A DNA stretch of 64,000 bases from Siphonodentalium dalli (lineage: Eukaryota > Mollusca > Scaphopoda > Gadilida > Siphonodentaliidae). Below the pieces are notes generated by a model. It saw only the letters and a list, made by a program, of their open reading frames with translations. It was not told the DNA's origin and searched no databases. Location: NCBI GenBank assembly GCA_032622095.1, contig CP136065.1:219956151-220020150 (forward strand), given 5' to 3'. A program made the position numbers and the translations under genes. This document shows positions 10,472 to 20,477 of the stretch, piece after piece; the stretch's first letter is position 1; every line of letters starts with the position of its first letter.

Positions 10472-10999
10472 TCAGTTTTCACGAAGCAGATTTAGTATAT
10501 ACTCATATGTTAACGAAGTCGTTTGGGCAGCATTGTTCAGCTCAACATGCGACACGGAATTCGAAGCGCTCTTGGTGCAAATTTCACTAGACATTTCTCT
10601 ACCCAGATACTGTTCTGTCTCGTCAAAGTATTCTTGCAGGGTTTGTATGTTTGTCTCCCGAGTTGTTAGTGCGTTTTGGTTGACACTCGGCACAGCTTTG
10701 CACATTTCAAAATTCGAGCAAACACGATTCGGCTCGAGAAACTCATTGATTGACCTGGTGATATCGGGTATCATCAGTCTTTCGTACCGGGATAGATTTT
10801 CCCCGATGTTAACACTCTAGAAATATTGGTGACATATTCTTGAATCGAAGCCTCAGTAACAAATGACTGGAATAACACGTGACATCCAAGACATAGCTGG
10901 TCCTCAGTCGAAAGTTGTGTGTTTCTGGTGGATTCCACGACATACTTGGCTCTGTGTGTAGACCCCAGCAGCGCGAAAATTACCAGTGCATGTAATCAT
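10472..10999 (-). pseudogene. Secreted saposin-like protein gene with two apparent frameshifts
   Basis: Read on the minus strand from ATG at 10999. A hydrophobic leader follows after a one-base shift (LVIFALLGSTHRA), then STEDQLCLGCHVLF, then EASIQEYVTNISRVLTSG. After a second one-base shift in a GGGGAAAA run near 10803 it reads LSRYERLMIPDITRSINEFL and EPNRVCSNFEMC, then a ~70-residue hydrophilic tail to the stop at 10472. The L-C-x2-C start and V-C-x5-C end, with amphipathic helices between, are the hallmark of a saposin B domain. Such domains bind lipids and membranes. The middle Cys pair of the usual six is absent. A TATAAAA lies 48 bp upstream of the ATG. Codon use in both halves looks natural, so an assembly indel is as likely as a real lesion. 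The first shift is less certain, because a start in another exon is possible. Confidence 0.45.
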
Positions 11000-11046
11000 G
11001 TGTTTCGTCCGCTATCAATGATAGTTTGTCATTGGATGTGTAGCCG

Positions 11047-11053
11047 TTTTATA
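11047..11053 (-). promoter_or_regulatory. TATA box of the saposin-like gene
   Basis: Minus-strand TATAAAA in the context GTGTATAAAACGG, 44-52 bp before the ATG at 10999. A start site ~28 bp downstream would leave a short leader of about 20 nt. Confidence 0.4.
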
Positions 11054-11617
11054 CACTCGTGTCAAATCCTCTTAATATGGCCGATAATGCATCGTGCTAA
11101 CCTTGGCACTCGCGCAAACGTATACAACTGCGTGCATGCAAACTGGTGTGACACGATGCAATCTCAATGATTGGTTAACTTGTTCGACTACTGGTTAAAG
11201 GTTTTGATTCGACCCCGGATCATTTCACCATCGTTGACGAAACAACCTAAACAAGTTGTCCCTAATAATTTACTTTTGAATTTCCCCCGGCATCTAAATG
11301 GTGCGGGGTAACGACACAAGAGCTTACTTCCTCCAAACGTGCGGATCATGCTATGCGCCTGCAAACACTCAATGGCGGGCTAGTTGAATGAATGTCAAGG
11401 ATTTGCCACTCTAGTTTTAGGATAGAATTGAACGACAAATAAGATACATCCCTTGTTCTGTTTATAGCGGATTTAACAGATGTAAATATTTTAACAGCAA
11501 TACCCAATCACGAAGGCCATCCGTATCTATAATTTGAGGATCACACTGTCCTCGACATTCCTGCAGCCATAATCGACCCAGCGGGAAGATGCATTGAAGG
11601 GGGGATCTCATGTTTAT

Positions 11618-11951
11618 TTATAACATTTCTCGGTAGGAAACCCAGCGATTTCTATTATGATGTGGATCTTTGTACTTATGATTGTCGCTGTTAAAAGCGT
11701 GGCGTTTCAAAATGATCGTTGGCATAAAACATCCCGCTATCTTTCGCGGCATCTTCTTTTTCTCCGGGCTACACACGCGAGACGAATACACATTTAGGTG
11801 ACAAACTAAAACGGCAGATGTCTCAATGTGTATCGGCATTTTACGTAACTTTTGTTGCTTCGATATACAACTTACATATTGCAGACACGCAACATTAAAC
11901 GATTCATCAAGTGTTTCTTGTTGGACAACATGACGCACCAGAGATTCGTCA
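11618..11951 (-). CDS. Possible exon of an unidentified Cys-containing secreted-type protein
   Basis: Minus-strand frame behind a good acceptor (TTAGATCATTGCAG ending at 11952). It opens as DESLVRHVVQQETLDESF, then NVACLQYVSCISK, and ends YREML before the stop at 11618. Seven cysteines, balanced codon use and the acceptor argue for a real last exon. The segment LDESFNVACLQYVSC has the C-x5-C ending of saposin domains, as in the neighbouring gene. I could not find the preceding exon with its C-x2-C, so the family is a guess. Confidence 0.25.
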
Positions 11952-12784
11952 CCTGCAATGATCTAACCAAATTAACTATCACCTGTTGAAAGCTATGCTT
12001 CTGTTTCCAAAATTTAGATTTTTTTCTTCGAGAAAATAACGCATCGAATTATATTCGTAATAGGACATTTATCATTAATATGTTTAAGACAGTGACCACA
12101 AATACTACACCTATACCTAAACGGACATGGCGCATTTGAATCTCAAAATTGTATATACGTAATTTGGCAGTGCCAAAAAGGATTAATATTGCAACCGTTT
12201 AGGGAGTCATAAATCAAGGGCTAGCAACTGGTGACATTCTCCGGTGTCATTTCGACCTTTCCGAAATATGGGAACCTTTTTTTTAACTATTAAAAATTAT
12301 AAATTTTGGTTATTTAACTTCACTTTGATATGTACGTTCCAAATCGCTTTTCCAAATTTCTATAAACCGCTCCTGAATCATGCCTCACAACATTTATCAT
12401 GATGGTCGAGCAAACTAGTACCTGTACAAATTGGTCACCAGAACCGTAAACACCCCTTCTCTTTAATATGTCTTACAACTACCTTCCCTTTGCATCACGA
12501 TATGCATTCACCTATTTTATACTCTTTTCATGTGAAAAATTATATGTATATGACGACAATCAGCCGTTTTACTATTCTGTATTCCTTTGTTGGCTTGTAG
12601 ATAGCCGTGGGTTCACACCTTCCGGTTGTCAGTTGACTTATCACACTGGTTTTTATCTGCCAGACCGTTGAGCCATTGTGGCGTCTGTGCACCCCGTTTT
12701 AGATCCGACATCCACTTTGTCATAATTTGCATAAAGCATAAAACAGTGGTGATAATACTGGTCAATAACATTATTTTTGGTTAT
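11952..12784. other. No feature recognised
   Basis: AT-rich stretch upstream of the possible exon at 11618-11951. A minus-strand frame near 12100 with several Cys (CSICGHCLKHINDKCP) was considered, but it has no supporting splice or family evidence. Confidence 0.35.
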
Positions 12785-13857
12785 ATAATATCACAGATGT
12801 CACATAATATCACAGGGGTCACATAATATCACAGAGGTCACATAATATCATAGATGTCACATAATATCATAGATGTCACATAATATCACAGATGTCACAT
12901 AATATCACAGAGGTCACATAATATTACAGAGGTCACATAATATCATAGATGTCACATAATATCACAGAGGTCACATAATATTACAGAGGTCACATAATAT
13001 CATAGATGTCACATAATATTACAGAGGTCACATAATATCATAGATGTCACATAATATCATAGATGTCACATAATATCACAGATATAACACAATATCACAG
13101 AGGTAACATAATATCACAGAGGTAACATAATATCACAGAGGTAACATAATATCACAGAGGTAACATAATATCACAGATGTCACATAATATCACAGAGGTC
13201 ACATAATATCACAGAGGTAACATAATATCATAGATGTCACATAATATCACAGAGGTCACATAATATCATAGATGTCACATAATATCATAGATGTCACATA
13301 ATATCACAGATATAACACAATATCACAGAGGTAACATAATATCACAGAGGTAACATAATATCACAGAGGTAACATAATATCACAGAGGTAACATAATATC
13401 ACAGAGGTCACATAATATCACAGAGGTAACATAATATCACAGAGGTAACACAATATCACAGAGGTAACATAATATCACAGAGGTAACATAATATCACAGA
13501 GGTAACATAATATCACAGAGGTAACATAATATCACAGAGGTAACATAATATCACAGAGGTCACATAATATCACAGAGGTCACATAATATTACAGAGGTCA
13601 CATAATATCACAGAGGTCACATAATATCACAGAGGTCACATAATATTACAGAGGTCACATAATATCATAGATGTCACATAATATCACAGAGGTCACATAA
13701 TATTACAGAGGTCACATAATATTACAGAGGTCACATAATATCACAGAGGTCACATAATATTACAGAGGTCACATAATATTACAGGGGTCACATAATATCA
13801 CAGAGGTCACATAATATCACAGAGGTCACATAATATCACAGAGGTCACATAATATCA
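12785..13857 (+). repeat. 19-bp minisatellite, about 56 copies, with higher-order repeat
   Basis: The unit is ATAATATCACAGAGGTCAC, with variants at a few positions (AGAGGTCAC, AGATGTCAC, AGAGGTAAC, ATTACAG, ATCATAG). A rare variant, GATATAACACAATATCACAG, appears at 13081 and again at 13309. That spacing is 228 bp, or 12 units, which shows a higher-order duplication. Most units contain AGGTCA, the nuclear-receptor half-site, giving the same half-site every 19 bp. No reading frame spans it. The 440 bp that follow hold nothing recognisable. Confidence 0.95.
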
Positions 13858-14296
13858 AATATGTGCGAAAGTATTAACTGGTCAACTTGGAACTATATTT
13901 TCACAAGAGGTCACGAGCATTGTAATCCCTACTGCAGGTATATCACTTTGCCGTTCAAAACGTATGGGAAACGTTTATAACTACAACGTGCCTTTAAGCT
14001 TTTTTTCACAATGACTTAATACTATATTACGTAATCATGGTGTACATTTGAATATGTTCATAATAGTTGTACTATATACAAGTAACCAGGAAGTACTGTC
14101 ACTTGAGTATGTAAACCTTGCCAAAGGCTCAACGTTCCGGAAAATAAATCAATGCTTATGCTAGTTCAGCGATCTGGATCTGTGGTGAATGTTAGTTTGA
14201 AGGTCCTTGGTATAACAACATATTTTTCACAAAGTCCCATATTTACGTCACCTATAGCTTTTCCCAAATTAAAAACCACATATATGGGTGGGAGAT

Positions 14297-14373
14297 CGCA
14301 TATATAAGAGAATGCACTGATTTTTTAATGCTGTACCAGCGCGGCTCCCACCATGAGAGGGTTAAAACTGAAA
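14297..14373. mobile_element. Remnant of a hairpin element, right end
   Basis: CATATATAAGAGAATGCACT is followed by ACCAGCGCGGCTCCCACCAT and GAGAGGGTTAA. This is the order at the right end of the family C element at 51372-51872. The rest of the element is missing. Confidence 0.5.
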
Positions 14374-14701
14374 GCTGTTAGCCAAACATAATTAGAGAGG
14401 TTTCTCAACTCACGGATAGAGTTACGACTACGCTGGACAATTCGTAGTCGTAACATTAATGAAGGGCAAAAAAAAAAAAAAAAAAAAATCTGTTTACAAA
14501 AATTATGACCTGTGGGGTTATTGAACACGGCATGTGTATATTGCGCAGTGAGATTTTCGCTTCGCCCGATTTATCAGATTAAGCATAGCGGGTACAATAA
14601 TCTTATATTCAAGCGGCCATATGATGATCGTTGCACGATGCTTGATGAGTGATGACTGTATGAAACAACAACACTAATTGACTGAGTGCCTGTATCATTA
14701 A

Positions 14702-14990
14702 AGCCACATGGCGGTTTGCGCTCCAAAATACACATAATATTATTCGCTTTTGAATTTTTCACAGTATCGAAATAGGTCGGTAAATATCTGAACTACCTTT
14801 CTACTAGCAGTATGTAACCCGAAAAGACGCATTGAAGTAATGAAAATTACAACTGAAGAGAGCGTTCTGTGGTAGTCTATTCCTGATATGGTAGCAATAA
14901 AGAGCGTTTATCTGGTTTCTGGCGAAAAGTTGAAAATAATTTGGAGTTCCAATAAGCCATGTCCGTTTAAATGAAGTTTTGGGTAAAAAC
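14702..14990 (+). repeat. Dispersed repeat, partner of 51958-52400
   Basis: Shares GCCACATGGCGGTTTGCGCT, TCGAAATAGGTCGGTAAATA-like text, GACGCATTGAAGTAATGAAA, GAGCGTT...TAGTCTA and AAGCCATGTCCGTTTAA with 51958-52400 in the same order. It has no coding potential and its class is unknown. Confidence 0.7.
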
Positions 14991-15309
14991 GAAAGAACTA
15001 TACACTATATCCGTTGTGGCGGTTATAGGACACCACGACTACAGTTCAAAGTTGCGCATAATTTGATAAATTATGTAGCGAGTATTTATGAGACGAATAT
15101 CATTTAGTTATTAAATTGTCATTTGACGGAAATTTTCGAAAACGGTAACTCAACGAGAGAGAAATTTCATTGCCTCACCTCCAATCAATATGTAACAAAA
15201 TATAATCTACACGAAAAGAATACATTTCTCGCATTGCCTTTACTGTGGGGTCATAACCGTCATACTCTATAAATAGGGGGATCTCTAATGAGTCTAATGA
15301 GATCCATTT

Positions 15310-15560
15310 TGTGATAGTTACAGTTATGCCCTGTGCCAATGCATTCTCTTATATATGCGAGTCGACCATATGTCGCCTCACATATATAAGAGAATGCATT
15401 GGCCTAACACTTTTTACCATTTTTTCTTACATTCTTTAACAATTTTATAATTTTTAATGTGTTAAGCCAATGCATTCTCTTATATATGCGAGGCGACCTA
15501 TGGTCGACTCGCATATATAAGAGAATGCATTGGCACAGGGTCCTTATAATAACATTTTAG
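15310..15560 (-). mobile_element. Double-hairpin element (family B, partial, reversed)
   Basis: Two hairpins built on CCAATGCATTCTCTTATATA and its complement (15342-15407 and 15466-15535) are themselves inverted copies, with an ~60-bp AT-rich spacer. The left flank GTGATAGTTACAGTTATG is the reverse of the family B right arm. The outer TTAA terminus is missing on both sides. Confidence 0.75.
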
Positions 15561-15564
15561 CATG

Positions 15565-15870
15565 GACAAACTATCTCGAAACCGCTGGGGTTTAAAGAGT
15601 TAATATTGGTTTCCCTATCACACCCAGATGGGAAATAAAGACACCTTCAAGAAAAAAATAGTTCCATTTTAAAATGTGTCTTTTCATGTTGACAAAAATA
15701 ACTAAACTAAATAACCCAAAACAAATCGAATATCATAATTATATTCCAATTGACATAAACTTAATAAAGTTCCGACATTGACATCGACATTATTGCGATA
15801 AGCTCTTAAGTCGCTGTGCGTGCCCATAATACACGTGTGTCTTACTAAAATGTGAGGCCGGATTTAGGGG
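15565..15870 (+). repeat. Dispersed repeat, partner of 59568-59886
   Basis: Starts TCTCGAAACCGCTGGGGTTT and runs through GACACCTTCAAGAAAAAA, TCGAATATCATAATTATATT, TAATACACGTGTGTCTTACT and AATGTGAGGCCG. The same phrases occur in the same order at 59568-59886, with ~85-90% apparent similarity by eye. Class unknown. Confidence 0.75.
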
Positions 15871-16014
15871 CTAATTAAGATAAGTTACATGCACATATGA
15901 TGCTTCCGCTGTTCCTGTACCGCTGCGATAGCCACGTCCACTGATTCGACTTGTTCATCAACCGGAAGCGGTCACGAGAATCACCGGAGATGGTCGGATA
16001 TTAACGACTTTTTA

Positions 16015-16504
16015 ATCCTTTCATGACGGGAGCTGCGCTTATGAAGCATTAAAGATCCTGTGTCCGTGCAGTATCCTATATATGCGAGTCGCCCATATGT
16101 ATAGTGAGCCTATAGCATATATATAAGAAATGCACTGGTTTACAAGGCCAAAGTAAATACTGTTGTCCAATGTATTCTCTTATGTATGTGAGGCTCCATA
16201 TGGCAGACTCGCATATATAAGATAATGCAGCCTAAAATATCTTCGGTCTGTCTCAATAGAACCATACAAATATGGATATCATTGGAACCGGCTCCTTGAC
16301 CTCGCATATATAAGAGAATGCATTGGCCTAAAAAAATCTTTTTTTAACACTTTTTACCATTTTGTCTTACATTCTTTAACAATTTTATAATTTTTAATGT
16401 GTTAAGCCAATGCATTCTCTTATATATGCGAGGCGACCTATGGTCGACTCGCATATATAAGAGAATGCATTGGCACAGGGCCCTTCTGTTGGGTAAAGGG
16501 TTAA
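16015..16504. mobile_element. Nested and decayed hairpin elements ending in a TTAA terminus
   Basis: The left part (16015-16225) has a family C left-end phrase, CCTTTCATGACGGGAGCTGC, and two worn hairpins. From about 16225 to 16500 a reversed family B copy runs from CTAAAATATCTTCGGTCTGT through two full hairpins to TTCTGTTGGGTAAAGGG, followed by TTAA (16501-16504). Its left terminus is deleted. Immediately after, GAGAATGCATTGGCACAGGG starts again (16505), so another copy was inserted or broken here. Confidence 0.65.
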
Positions 16505-16664
16505 GAGAATGCATTGGCACAGGGTTTTCTCAAAAGATCAGGAAGTTCCAGTCATGGAAGACTAACAATGTTTCAGAGAGAATCTGCTATTGGGCTAAAT
16601 TGTATTTGGGGGTGGATAGATTAGTCACTCCACAGATTACGTTGAAATTTAACAAAGACTGATC

Positions 16665-17406
16665 TTCTATTATATATTTTGGAAGATCTGTCTGTGTGTG
16701 TGTCTGTGTGTGTGTGTGTTCGCGATGAACTCGAAAACGGCCGACCCGATTTCGATGAAACTTGGTATGTGGGGGTATTTTCGACCGGGGGTGGCATGGG
16801 CCTATTAATTTGTCCGTGCGACGTGACCTTGATATTGAAATCGGGTCATTTCAAGGTCAAACGCCCGAATATCAAGGGATTTCGATGCAACTTGGTATGT
16901 GGGGGTACCTTCGGCCGGGGAGTGGCATAGGTCTATTAATTTGCCCGTGCGACGTGACCTTGACCTTGAAATTGGGTCATTTCAATGTCAAACGCCCGAA
17001 TATCACGGGATTTCGGTCAAACTTGGTATGTGGGGATACTTTCGGTCGGGGAGTGGCATATGCCTGTTAATTTGCCCGTGCGACGTGACATTGACCTTTA
17101 ACTCGGGTCATTTCAAGGTCAAACGCCCGAATATCACGGGATTTCGATGAAACTTGGTATGTGGGGGTACTTTCGTATTGGGAGTCTTATAAGCATATAC
17201 ATTTGCCCGTGCGACGTGACCTTGACCTTGAAATCGGGTCAATTCAAGGTCAAATCGCGAATTTTGATGGGATTTCCGCGAAATTTGATACATATGGTTG
17301 CTTTTGTCCACTGAGTATTTTGGACTGGTCAAATCGTGACCCCACTTGACCTTCAAAATGGACAATTCAAGGTCAAAGCCCGGACGAAGTCGGGTCACCT
17401 TCTAGT
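16665..17406 (-). mobile_element. Modular repeat, family E2 (GGTGACCCGACTTCG type), reversed
   Basis: Read on the minus strand it starts ACTAGAAGGTGACCCGACTT, followed by 'AAGGTCAA' modules of about 125 bp repeated four to five times (each with CACATACCAAGTTT and CCCGATTTCAAGGTCA-like text). It ends in a CACACAGACACA tract and CTTCCAAAATATATAATAGA. Copies: 58137-59158 (minus) and 60125-60692 (plus). The frames over it give repeated TYHIPSF-like peptides, but I read these as repeat shadows. Confidence 0.75.
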
Positions 17407-18237
17407 AACAATATAAAAGCAAAGATTTCGTAACTTGTTTAAGTACGTAAATAAAAGTAATAACGACGAATAAAATATATAGTCATGAGTTTTTACCGCG
17501 ATACAAAATCAGCAAATTTTGCATGAACTTTTTAATTATTTTTGTTACTAACGGTCAAAATCCCACGACCACATCTAAACCGCAATTCATTTCTTACATA
17601 AATGCGATAAGAAAATTGCGATTTTTTAAATTATGGGTGAATACATATAAGTGTATAATTATATAATTATATTTGTTAAGTTCATCGCCCATTAATCAGT
17701 TCTAAAATTATGAAAGCATTTACGTAATGATCAATGACGACTGAGTGATTTGGTTTATTGTGATTTATTGACGAGTTAGCCATTTGGTCATATCACAACG
17801 TTGTCGGTTTAATGGGTAGATGACAGGCCGCGGAGAGGGTTAATATCACCGAGAACCCACCCCACTGCACGTAGAAACCACCGGCCACATGAAAGCAACC
17901 GACAAATTGACTAGCTTCGCTGGACAGGCTTATGTTGGCCTAATTTGTCATCCACAGTAACAACTGACACACCGGGGCCACACATTACATGACCCATACA
18001 ATGTTTTTAACCACGTTTAAAATGATAGGGCCTGGCAACACTAAAAAGATCTTTATAAACTCAGATACGATCTTCGTCCACTGGGATCGCTGACATTGTT
18101 AACATTTTAAAGAGTTTTTTTTTAAAGAGCGTTTTATTTCGAAATTTTTTTTTTTAAAGAACGTTTCTCAAAAGAGAGTTCCCCCCCACAAAAGTGATTT
18201 AAAAGAGCGGATCTCAAACTAGAAAGATCAGATCTTG
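17407..18237. other. No gene recognised
   Basis: AT-rich to 17700, then mixed sequence. A-rich and T-rich runs occur near 18115-18160. I found no repeat shared with the rest of the window except the flanking elements. Confidence 0.35.
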
Positions 18238-18636
18238 TTAACCCTTTACCCAACAGAACGGCCCTGTGCCAATGCATTCTCTTATATATGCGAGTCGACC
18301 ATAGGTCGCCTCGCATATATAAGAGAATGCATTGGCTTAACACATATTAAAATGATAAAATTGTTAAAGACTGTAGAAAAACATTATAAAAATTGTTAAA
18401 AAATGGAAGTAATTTTTTTTTTAGGCCAACGCATTCTCTTATATATGCGAGGTCGACTCGCATATATAAGAGAATGCATTGGCACAGGGCATAACTGTAA
18501 CCATCACAAAGTGGTCAATGAACTGGTTCCAATGATATCCATATTTGTATGGTGTTATTGAGACAGACCGAAGATATTTTAGGCTGTTGAAGCTTTATTT
18601 GGCCGGTTTTGGCCGTTTTGTTGGGTAAAGGGTTAA
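18238..18636 (+). mobile_element. Double-hairpin element, family B, complete with TTAA target duplication
   Basis: TTAA (18238-18241), then CCCTTTACCCAACA; the right end TGTTGGGTAAAGGG is followed by TTAA (18633-18636). TTAA target duplication with CCCTTT ends is the signature of piggyBac-like non-autonomous elements. Inside are two hairpins (18263-18336 and 18424-18483) on the core TATATAAGAGAATGCATTGG, and a right arm with GGTTCCAATGATATCCATAT and GGCCGGTTTTGGCCG. Downstream to 19791 I see nothing recognisable. Confidence 0.85.
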
Positions 18637-19791
18637 AGCTTCTAAGGCCTAACATTTTGAACATATTTCCCGTTGTAGCGTATAACACCGTAATGATTGG
18701 GTGCCCAAGTTACTCAAAATTTGTATACGTGGTGCACATATACATTGTGCATGTTTCATTGTTATATACGCGACTTCGCAGTAAATTAGTCGCAATCTGA
18801 AGTACGTTTTGTGGTCGTGGCGTAGCCGGATGCTGTATGGTATATATGTTGATACTACGAATCTGCGGTTATTCGTTCACCACTGTGCCACCCTAGTGTA
18901 TATTAATGGAAGAGTTGCTTCCTATTCAATACGTTAGTTGGCCCAACAAATAGCAAACGACAGCCTTTTAAAATATTAATTGTGTTTATTATTTCGGCTG
19001 TCATGTTCATGCTAGTTGCATCGAATAATGAGCTCTTAATAGTGGAAAGAAAATTGAGGCCCCAATTAGTACGAACTCCGTTATCTGAGATAATCACAGC
19101 GTTGACGGTTGAGTTAACCAACGCCTGTTGTGAATAAACTCACTGTTGTTGAGTACGGTTCGAAAGGTTTGTGGCCTAAAGAGAATGTGTGGCAGGCTTG
19201 GTGGCGCCACGATGTTTTGCTAGATTGACGCATCTCTGTCAACCCTTTCTATACTAAGTGGACGTACACAGTCAGTTAACAAGTGAACATTGGAATGGTC
19301 TACTATTAATTTGGAGGGATGTTGTAAGGTGAACAAAGCAGACGACATATACATAAAAGTACAGAAGCAGTCCTATTTATTGCTGGAAATGTTTAGATAA
19401 TATATATGGTCGTTTGTTGAACTTATTAGCTGAACATTTCCGATGTGATAACTACTCGTCAATGGTGCTTTAGTATATAAAGGGCTGTTGACCATTGACG
19501 CCTCATAATGAATTTTCCGTTATGTCTCAACCATTGTGAATCTAGTTTCTCCCGTCCCAATCATTGTGACTGTAGTTTCTCCCAGTCTAAGTCATCTGCA
19601 TACCCACATAGTGTATGGCAGTATGACTCCGAGTGTACAGTCACAGACTGAGTGTCCACACACTGGGTACATTTCCGTGGCTATTTTGCACAGATGCTTT
19701 GGGATGAGATATCAATGAAAACTGAATGTAAAATGCAAGTTAACAGCCTTTCGCCGCATCGTCATGATAACACGTGGTGGATTAGTGTTAT

Positions 19792-20037
19792 GGGAGCGGA
19801 TAGCTCAGATGGTTAATGTGCCGACCTCTTAGTTACACCTTGATTCGGCCGATGGTTCGATTCCGACATGGTGTCGGCCGGACGTATAATTGTGTCGTCA
19901 TCCGCATTCCCAGTACCATGAACATCACGAATTAACCATCGATGCCACGACCAGTGCTCTGGAAACGATCCCAGAAGCAACGAGAGGCCGATCACGATCG
20001 GCAGATGTTTAACCCATCCCTTGGCGATAATAAATTG
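19792..20037 (+). mobile_element. tRNA-derived SINE
   Basis: The sequence has a pol III A box, TAGCTCAGATGG (19801-19812), and a perfect B box, GGTTCGATTCC (19854-19864), 41 bp apart. The acceptor stem does not pair and no CCA-type end follows, so this is a SINE head rather than a functional tRNA. The body runs on to GAGGCCGATCACGATCGGCA (a GCCGATCACGATCGGC palindrome) and TTGGCGATAA at about 20037. A 5'-truncated copy of the tail stands at 20928-21085. Confidence 0.7.
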
Positions 20038-20477
20038 TTATGATCAGAATCATAATCGTTTAATGTTGAATTATAGAGTATACTGTTATGATCTAAAGTA
20101 GTATATGACAAATGTACATAATAACCAGTAATAACACAAATTATTGGAATGTATGAGTCAATATAGAAGGGTTAATATAACATCTAAACTCTAGAGCCTG
20201 TCACCACTATCATAGTGTAAGCAGTTCTATTCATGTTGTTGCAAATTGCCATGTGAGATATCAAAATAATATAATTATTTATTTAATGGAAAAGGTTAAA
20301 AGACATGGAATGGGTAAAAGGGGTTAAATCACCTATCTCTGTCTTATACAGAGCTAACATATGAGGGCTATAAATAACTCTCAAAGCAATAAACTATATT
20401 GTCTTTTATCTTGCTCACAGAGAAGCAGGTATTCATTAATTGTAAGTTACTTGGGTTATAATCTGGATAATTCTTAG

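Noticed and set aside
10386-10820. Plus-strand 144-residue frame
   Set aside because: Opposite strand of the saposin-like gene; no family motif.
12785-13857. CRISPR-like array
   Set aside because: There are no unique spacers: the 19-bp units are contiguous, and the window is eukaryotic.
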